Below, one piece after another: positions 58,838-64,000 of a DNA stretch of 64,000 nucleotides; position 1 is the first letter of the stretch, and the number at the start of each line of letters is the position of its first letter. Origin of the DNA: Desulfopila_A sp964446655 (GTDB taxonomy: Bacteria; Desulfobacterota; Desulfobulbia; Desulfobulbales; Desulfocapsaceae); NCBI GenBank assembly GCA_964446655.1, contig CAYUPL010000010.1, positions 1 through 64,000 on the forward strand, given 5' to 3'. Position numbers and translations under genes: made by a program. Below the pieces are notes generated by a model. That model did not search any database, had not been told where the DNA came from, and saw nothing but the letters and a program-made list of their open reading frames with translations.

Positions 58838-60649
58838 CTATAGCACCATTTTTGCTGAACTGCGCTTTTTACTGTTTTTTTTCTTCTGCTTGGCGGTGGT
58901 TACAGCACCTTTGCTTTTTTTGGTGCGTCGCCGCTCTGTACCCAGCTCTTCTTCCGGCAATGTGATCGTCTCTTTGTGAATATGCATCTTTCGATTACAT
59001 ATTCGCGCTTTCTGGAGCTGCTTGAGGGTGTCGATGGGCATACCGTATGGTAAGTCAACCGTGCTGTAGTCGTCAAACACCGTAATTCTGCCGATATGGC
59101 AACTGTTAATGTCAGCCTCATTGGCAATGGCTCCGACGATGTTGCCGGGTTTGACTCCATGGCTGTCACCTACCTCAATACGATATCTGTCCATGCCCGG
59201 CTCAGGAGATGATGTGGTGCATGGTTTTTTGTTTTTCGATCTGGGAGAAAAGGTTGGCTTATCCTTTTTTTCCGGAGTCGCAGCCTGCCATTTGGCGGGG
59301 GAGGTGCGTTTCTGTTCCTGATGTAACAGAGGGGTCTTGCCGTGGATGATCTTTGCCAGTGCACCGGCGACCAGATGTGCAGGGGTATTCTGTTCCAGGC
59401 AATATTCTTCAATCAATTTTGTGTAAAAGCTGCAATCCTCCTGCAGTGAGGTGCTGATAGCCTCTTTAAAAGAAGCAATTCTGCCTGCATTGATTGCGGA
59501 GATTGTGGGAAGGGCCATCGGAGCAACTTTGCCGCCGGTCTCTTTTTCTATGGGACCAAGCATCCTTTTTTCTCTAGGGTGAAGAAAAAGAATGGCTTTG
59601 CCGGTTCTGCCGGCTCGACCGGTTCGGCCGATACGATGGATATAAGCTTCACTGTCAAAAGGAACGTCGTAGTTAATAACATGGCTGATTCTTTCAACAT
59701 CCAGTCCGCGAGCCGCAACATCCGTGGCGACCACAATATCGAGTTTGCCGGACTTGAGCTGGTCAACCATGCGCAGTCGCTGGTTCTGCGGTATGTCACC
59801 GTTAAGTGGACCACAGCTGTATCCGAGTGAGGCGAGGTGTTCGGCGATTTCGACGGTTTGCAGTTTAGTGCGCACAAAAATCAGCATGCCCTCGAAACGT
59901 TCTGCCTCAAGTATTCTGTCAAGGGCCTCTTTTTTGGCCCGGTGCCCGTTGGTGATAAGGTATTGCTGAACAATGTTGGAAGCTGTGACGGTTTTGCTCT
60001 GTACTGTAATCTCAACAGGATTGCGGAGGTAGGTTTTGGCTACTTTCCGGATAGAAGCAGGCATGGTGGCCGAAAAGAGAGCAATCTGTTTTTCCGCCGG
60101 GGATTGTTCCAGTATCCATTCAACATCTTCGAGAAAACCCATTTTCAGCATTTCGTCGGCTTCATCCAGGATAAAGCGGGAAATTGAGCGTAAGTCAAGA
60201 CTGCCTCTGCGGATATGGTCCATCACACGTCCAGGGGTTCCAACAACAACATGAACGCCGCGCCGCAACTGTTTCAGCTGGGTGGAATACTCCTGACCAC
60301 CATAGATTGGGAGAACCTGAAGCTGTTTCAATTTGCTGCCGTACTTTTTAAAAGATTCACTTACCTGAATGGCGAGTTCTCGAGTTGGAGTCAGGACCAG
60401 TACCTGAGGCTTGGCCTTTTTGCCAAATAGAATCATGTCGAGAAGAGGCAGGGCAAAGGCGGCGGTCTTGCCGGTTCCTGTTTGAGCCTGGCCGACCACG
60501 TCTCGCCCGGCGAGAACCTGTGGGATCATTTCGGTTTGAATAGGGGTTGGCACTGTGTAGCCACATTGAGCCAGAGCGTCCAGAATCGGTTGACCAAGGG
60601 CGAGCTCGGAAAAATCGTGTAAAACTTGCGAAGCAGTAGTGTCGGACAT
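58838..60649 (-). CDS. deaD: DEAD-box RNA helicase DeaD/CsdA
   Basis: Encodes 603 aa. Helicase core with Q motif, AQTGTGKT (motif I), PTRELA (Ia), LDEADEML (II), SATMP (III), VATDVAARGLDVE and HRIGRTGRAGRTGKA (V/VI). C-terminal part has the DbpA RNA-binding domain MDRYRIEVGDSHGVKPGNIVGAIANEADINSCHIGRITVFDDYS and a basic tail. DeaD unwinds structured RNA in ribosome assembly at low temperature. It belongs to a local group with cspA and the RRM protein on the same strand. Confidence 0.95.
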   Translation of the reverse strand: MSDTTASQVLHDFSELALGQPILDALAQCGYTVPTPIQTEMIPQVLAGRDVVGQAQTGTGKTAAFALPLLDMILFGKKAKPQVLVLTPTRELAIQVSESFKKYGSKLKQLQVLPIYGGQEYSTQLKQLRRGVHVVVGTPGRVMDHIRRGSLDLRSISRFILDEADEMLKMGFLEDVEWILEQSPAEKQIALFSATMPASIRKVAKTYLRNPVEITVQSKTVTASNIVQQYLITNGHRAKKEALDRILEAERFEGMLIFVRTKLQTVEIAEHLASLGYSCGPLNGDIPQNQRLRMVDQLKSGKLDIVVATDVAARGLDVERISHVINYDVPFDSEAYIHRIGRTGRAGRTGKAILFLHPREKRMLGPIEKETGGKVAPMALPTISAINAGRIASFKEAISTSLQEDCSFYTKLIEEYCLEQNTPAHLVAGALAKIIHGKTPLLHQEQKRTSPAKWQAATPEKKDKPTFSPRSKNKKPCTTSSPEPGMDRYRIEVGDSHGVKPGNIVGAIANEADINSCHIGRITVFDDYSTVDLPYGMPIDTLKQLQKARICNRKMHIHKETITLPEEELGTERRRTKKSKGAVTTAKQKKKNSKKRSSAKMVL

Positions 60650-61022
60650 TGTTACAGTAGTATCTTTGAGGATGAATCCTTGAGAAGAAGAACCAGCTTC
60701 ATGTCAAGGAAGAGGTGCGACCAGGCATATCAGATGGGGAGAAAGAAATTCTTTGCCCAAGCAATCTTTCTCTTGTTGCCGTTCCGGCAATCAGGTGGAA
60801 GACGGTGTCCTGGAGTTATAGCGAAAATTAACTTTTCCTTATAACATTAAATGTTCACTGCTGCAATGATTTATAAAAACAAGACAGGTTTTTCAGTCAG
60901 GAAAGAACGGGGATAATGAACGTAAGGAAAGCACATCACAACGCATACACCAAGGAGAGTATCTCAGTGCAGTAGCCTGAAAAGAGGTGGTACTATGAAA
61001 AATTGATGATTTGTTATACGGA
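60650..61022. other. deaD leader region
   Basis: About 370 bases between deaD and the cspA 3' hairpin. As for other cold-shock mRNAs a long deaD leader is expected on the minus strand. On the plus strand there are two tiny frames with ribosome-site-like sequences (19 codons from near 60916, and ATGAAAAATTGA near 60996), which I would not call genes. No promoter assigned. Confidence 0.3.
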
Positions 61023-61053
61023 GAACGGCGGCAGAAAAGATCTGCCGCCGTTC
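61023..61053 (-). terminator. Strong hairpin after cspA
   Basis: GAACGGCGGCAGA (61023-61035), loop of five, TCTGCCGCCGTTC (61041-61053): 13 perfect pairs, 8 bases past the cspA stop. The minus-strand downstream side lacks a T tract, so it may act as a weak terminator or as a 3' mRNA stabiliser. Confidence 0.5.
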
Positions 61054-61060
61054 CCGGGTG

Positions 61061-61261
61061 TTACAGTTTGACTACATTTTCTGCAGCCGGACCTTTTTGT
61101 CCTTGTACAACATCAAAGCTGACACGCTCACCTTCAGCGAGGGATTTAAAACCGTCTGCCTGAATAGCGGAATGATGAACAAAAACATCCTGGCCACCAT
61201 CCTGCTCAATAAAACCAAAACCTTTTGCGTCATTAAACCACTTTACTGTTCCTTCTGCCAT
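61061..61261 (-). CDS. cspA: Cold-shock protein CspA-type
   Basis: A 66-aa single cold-shock domain: MAEGTVKWFNDAKGFGFIEQDGGQDVFVHHSAI with RNP1 (KGFGFI) and RNP2 (VFVHH), ending GPAAENVVKL. Binds single-stranded RNA/DNA and prevents secondary structure. Followed by a strong 3' hairpin. Leader of ~200 bases to the RRM gene. Confidence 0.95.
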   Translation of the reverse strand: MAEGTVKWFNDAKGFGFIEQDGGQDVFVHHSAIQADGFKSLAEGERVSFDVVQGQKGPAAENVVKL

Positions 61262-61427
61262 TTCTGGTACTCCTGTGTTGTTGGGTGTTACCCGTTGTTC
61301 AAGTGCTGGAGAATAACCATTGCTCTCCAGCTAGTAGTTATGCCATTCCCATAATTCTATAAATGTTGAAAATGGTCACAGCATGATTGCACGGAATTGT
61401 GGGATTAATTCCACTCTTCCTGCGCAT

Positions 61428-61452
61428 TTAAAACATATCAGCTTTTGATATG
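61428..61452 (-). terminator. Terminator of the RRM gene
   Basis: On the minus strand CATATCA, AAAGC, TGATATG, then TTTTAAA. It lies about 15 bases after the RRM stop; weak T tract. Confidence 0.45.
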
Positions 61453-61467
61453 ATAGAGTGTTTTTTG

Positions 61468-61731
61468 CTAGTGTCTTTTTTTGCCCTTTTTCTGAGGTAT
61501 GGCTTCTTTGCAAACAAGTTCTCGATGTTTGTAATGCATTCTGTTCAGTGTTTCCATTGCCTTGTGTCCTTCTCCGCGAGTAGACATTTCGACAAAAGCA
61601 AAACCTTTCGATTTTCCTGAGAATTGGTCCGTTATAAGATTTGTATTTACGACTTCACCATATTCGCTGAAAAGGCTGGACACTTCCGGTTCTGTTATAT
61701 CGTAGGGAAGGTTACCTATAAAGAGTTTCAA
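61468..61731 (-). CDS. RRM-type RNA-binding protein
   Basis: A small glycine-poor RRM protein with TTG start at 61731 (87 aa). The TTG is chosen because AAGGAG lies 10 bases upstream and the protein then begins MKLFIGNLPYDITEPEV, the standard opening; a longer frame from 61764 also uses TTG but has no ribosome site. RNP2 is LFIGNL, RNP1 is KSKGFAFVEM. A basic tail (KKGKKRH) follows. Such Rbp proteins are cold-induced in cyanobacteria and many proteobacteria. Next to cspA and deaD. Confidence 0.85.
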   Translation of the reverse strand: MKLFIGNLPYDITEPEVSSLFSEYGEVVNTNLITDQFSGKSKGFAFVEMSTRGEGHKAMETLNRMHYKHRELVCKEAIPQKKGKKRH

Positions 61732-62099
61732 ACTGGGGGGTCTCCTTGAGACTGCGATCAGCAAGAATCTTTAGCGGCAACAGAGAAGCAGTGCGTACTG
61801 CAAAGAGAGTGGCAAAAAAACCATGCTGGATCTGATTTATAAACAAATAATAGTTCAAACTACAGTAAAAGCAAGGAGAATACAAGAAAAAAATAGGGGG
61901 ACAATGGTTCTGATCTTACTTGGAAAACAAGTTTCTTAACCTCGATAATGCAAAAACGAAGCAAAAAGTTCAGATCGAGTTGTCGAGACCGGTATATCGA
62001 CTGTTTACCGCGGAAAACTCATTTATAATTAAATTGTTACAGAAACGTAATAAAGACCGGGTAATCTCTGTTCAAATTTAAACGAGCAGGGAGGAAGCC
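61732..62099. other. Divergent intergenic region before lpxH-like gene
   Basis: Some 370 A/T-rich bases; no gene. Must hold promoters for the RRM gene (minus) and the phosphatase (plus). No clear hexamers. The phosphatase ribosome site GGGAGGAA is at the right end. Confidence 0.3.
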
Positions 62100-62915
62100 A
62101 TGGCTTTACATTTCAGGACGATTTGGATTTCAGACACACATTTAGGTGGTAAAAACATTAAGAGCCGTCGTCTCTATGAATTTCTGAAAAACACCGACTC
62201 CCAGTATCTTTATCTTGTCGGTGATATTTTCGACTTTCATATGCTTGCCGGGAAATGGCACTGGCCGGAAATAAACAATCGCATCGTCAATCTCATTCTG
62301 GAAAAAGCCGGCAATGGGACAGAGGTTTTTTATTTACCTGGTAACCATGATGCCATGCTTCGCAACTACAATGGCGGGACCTTCAACAACATCCGCATAT
62401 GTAATGAGATTGTCCATGTCACAGCCGATGGCAAAAAGGTACTGGTCCTCCACGGTGACAAATTTGATTGTGTTATCCAAAAAAGCCCCTGGCTTGCCCG
62501 CTTCGGCGGTATTCTCTATGAAAGTCTTCTCGATATCAACCGCTGGTGCAATTCCCTGAGACGTTTCTTCGGTAAAGATTACTTCTCCATCTCCGCCTGG
62601 CTCAAATACAAATGTAAAAAAGCCGTCAACTATATAGGTGATTTTGAAAAGCACCTTTTGCAGGAAATTGCCAAGGCCAGAGTCGACGGTATTGTCTGTG
62701 GTCATATTCACCATGCCTCTGTCAAGTTGATGGGGAAATCGCTGTACAGCAACTCGGGCGACTGGGTGGAAAGTTGCACCGCCCTTGCTGAAAATGGAAA
62801 CGGCACCATGGGAATTATCTACTGGAATGAAAAAAATCCACTCCCCGAACCGGTAACACATAAAGCCAATGAAAAAGATCGCTATCGTGACCGATGCCTG
62901 GCACCCACAAATTAA
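62100..62915 (+). CDS. UDP-2,3-diacylglucosamine diphosphatase-like metallophosphatase (LpxH-like)
   Basis: A 271-aa calcineurin-type phosphoesterase: IWISDTHLGGKNIKSRRLYEFL (D-x-H), YLVGDIFDF (GD), YLPGNHD (GNHD), VLHGDKFD (GH-like) and VCGHIHHA (GHxH). A helical insertion between the last motifs (WLARFGGILYESLLDINRWCNSLRRFFG) is typical of LpxH2-type proteins, which cleave UDP-diacylglucosamine in lipid A synthesis. The precise substrate is inferred. It overlaps the next gene by 47 bases. Confidence 0.8.
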   Translation: MALHFRTIWISDTHLGGKNIKSRRLYEFLKNTDSQYLYLVGDIFDFHMLAGKWHWPEINNRIVNLILEKAGNGTEVFYLPGNHDAMLRNYNGGTFNNIRICNEIVHVTADGKKVLVLHGDKFDCVIQKSPWLARFGGILYESLLDINRWCNSLRRFFGKDYFSISAWLKYKCKKAVNYIGDFEKHLLQEIAKARVDGIVCGHIHHASVKLMGKSLYSNSGDWVESCTALAENGNGTMGIIYWNEKNPLPEPVTHKANEKDRYRDRCLAPTN

Positions 62916-63885
62916 TGGTGTCGTCACCACACTCGGGAAAACAATTTCCCATCTTGAAGCGTTTGACTATCACGTTAAAACGATCACCCCTCAGCTTTTC
63001 AGATCGTTTCCCTGTCCCACCTATCCGGAAATATCGCTCTCGCTTGCAGGAGCCAAAAAAGTACGACGACAGCTGTTATCCTGTAAGCCGCACTGTGTGC
63101 ACATCGCTACGGAAGGACCTCTAGGATGGGCGGCTCGTTCCGTCTGCAGGGCTGCGGGCTTTGCCTTCAGCACCTCGTATCATACTCGTTTTCCGGAATA
63201 TGTCAGGATGAGATGGCCTGTTCCGCTTTCTCTCAGCTATAGAGTACTTCGTTGCTTTCACAATTCCAGTGCAAAAACCATGGTGGCAACCTCGAAATTG
63301 ATGGCTGAACTTGAGAGCAGAGGCTTTTCCAATATGGTTCTCTGGTCACGAGGCGTTGATCCGGATCTTTTTAAGCCGGAGAAAAAACCGGATAATCGTG
63401 CCGAAAATCCTCTGTTCATTTATGTCGGCAGAGTTGCAATTGAAAAAAATATAACAGCATTTCTTGAACTTGATCTTCCTGGAAAAAAAATGGTGGTGGG
63501 GGATGGTCCTGCACGGCGCCAGTTGGGCTCCTCATACCCGGAGGTTCATTTTACCGGCTACAAAAAAGGTACGGAACTGGCAAGCTTATATGCCGCAGCT
63601 GATGTTCTGGTTTTCCCGAGTCTTACCGATACGTTCGGGGTCGTTCTATTGGAGGCCATGGCGTCTGGCGTGCCGGTGGCAGCCTATCCGGTAACAGGCC
63701 CATTGGAAACAGTAGTTAACGGGGTGAATGGCTATCTTGACAAGGATCTCCGCGCGGCGGCCTTGAAAGCTCTTGAGGTACCTGCCGAATCATGCCGTAC
63801 TTTTGCCAAACGCTATACCTGGGAGGCGTGCAGCAAACAGTTCGTCAAAAACCTTGTTCTTCATGATTTCGAGTTTACGGGGTAG
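62869..63885 (+). CDS. GT4-family glycosyltransferase
   Basis: Encodes 338 aa, a GT-B enzyme. N-terminal acceptor half: AIVTDAWHPQINGVVTTLGKTISHLEAFDYHVKTITP. C-terminal donor half: FIYVGRVAIEKNITAFLEL, then VHFTGYKKGTELASLYAAADVLVFPSLTDTFGVVLLEAMASGVPVAAYPVTGP with the EX7E motif. The pattern is close to the MgtA/GDP-mannose-dependent mannosyltransferase type that builds glycolipids. Overlaps the phosphatase gene, so a shared membrane-lipid role is likely (inference). Confidence 0.85.
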   Translation: MKKIAIVTDAWHPQINGVVTTLGKTISHLEAFDYHVKTITPQLFRSFPCPTYPEISLSLAGAKKVRRQLLSCKPHCVHIATEGPLGWAARSVCRAAGFAFSTSYHTRFPEYVRMRWPVPLSLSYRVLRCFHNSSAKTMVATSKLMAELESRGFSNMVLWSRGVDPDLFKPEKKPDNRAENPLFIYVGRVAIEKNITAFLELDLPGKKMVVGDGPARRQLGSSYPEVHFTGYKKGTELASLYAAADVLVFPSLTDTFGVVLLEAMASGVPVAAYPVTGPLETVVNGVNGYLDKDLRAAALKALEVPAESCRTFAKRYTWEACSKQFVKNLVLHDFEFTG

Positions 63886-63950
63886 TAGGGCTTTGTGGAC
63901 AGGCAGAAGGGTGAGAATTTCCATTAACAAAGCGAGGGAAATGCAATCCT

Positions 63951-64000
63951 ATGGGCAGAAATGTATTGAAAAGTGAAACACCTCAGAAAAGCGATATTGC
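63951..64000 (+). CDS. Start of a further gene, cut by the window end
   Basis: ATG at 63951 opens a frame with no stop to the window end (MGRNVLKSETPQKSDI...). A weak GAGGGA lies about 14 bases upstream. Too short to identify; the ATG could also be chance. Confidence 0.3.
   Translation, partial: MGRNVLKSETPQKSDI

Noticed and set aside
60916..61010. 19-codon and 3-codon plus-strand frames in the deaD leader
   Set aside because: Too short and on the opposite strand to the expressed genes; no supporting conservation visible.
1..64000. CRISPR arrays, tRNA or rRNA genes, prophage or integrase genes
   Set aside because: Looked for regularly spaced repeats, tRNA T-arm words and phage-type proteins; none found.

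Overview
The window reads as chromosomal DNA of an anaerobic or microaerobic Gram-negative bacterium, most likely a Desulfobacterota/Desulfobulbales-type deltaproteobacterium. This is an inference from gene content and order: RNase Y next to tyrS, zapB-zapA followed by 6S RNA, the futalosine route to menaquinone (mqnB-mqnD), Pal/Skp/LolA/LpxH for an outer membrane, a NosL-linked ABC cluster, several radical-SAM proteins and two-component/HDOD signalling. No rRNA, tRNA or CRISPR array was seen, and no phage or integrase gene. About 58 coding genes are listed, plus one structured RNA.

Layout. 1-7.7 kb (minus): MinD/FlhG-like ATPase, small zinc-ribbon protein, YihY membrane protein, a hybrid histidine kinase translationally coupled to an HDOD protein, and an MltD-type LysM lytic transglycosylase. 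7.9-13.2 kb (plus): Nudix hydrolase, zapB-like and zapA, 6S RNA, rny, tyrS. 13.2-17.9 kb (minus): Fur/PerR-like regulator, radical-SAM protein with a conserved unknown partner, glycogen phosphorylase. 18.2-22.3 kb (plus): pal, skp-like, then yicC-remA/DUF370-gmk-rlmB. 22.2-27.3 kb (minus): a tight five-gene set murI, lolA-like, cobalamin/radical-SAM protein, four-repeat S1 protein and NusG/RfaH-like protein. 27.6-33.9 kb: fmdB-like, queA, mqnB-mqnD-mobA, an unknown membrane protein and two CBS proteins. 34.4-41.6 kb: a complete dppABCDF dipeptide transporter operon ending in an SthA/Lpd-like flavoprotein whose two redox cysteines are missing.

42-48.6 kb is the accessory part. It holds gene remnants (LysR, sulfite-oxidase-family C-terminus, LolD-like ATPase, citrate synthase C-terminus) interleaved with intact hit, CHAD, a RelE/HTH toxin-antitoxin pair and thyA. 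Two repeat families occur here. One is a roughly 115 bp element present on both sides of the toxin-antitoxin pair, with a partial third copy. The other is a 220 bp MITE-like element with terminal inverted repeats and a 4 bp target duplication, plus a truncated copy.

48.6-64 kb: asd, a two-CW HTH regulator, a five-gene NosL/ABC/membrane-protein cluster (the best candidate for an incompletely described system), gdhA, bpt, a small ORF with its own promoter, amrS, a peroxiredoxin-like protein, a cold-shock group (deaD, cspA, RRM protein), an LpxH-like phosphatase overlapping a glycosyltransferase, and the first codons of one more gene at the window end.
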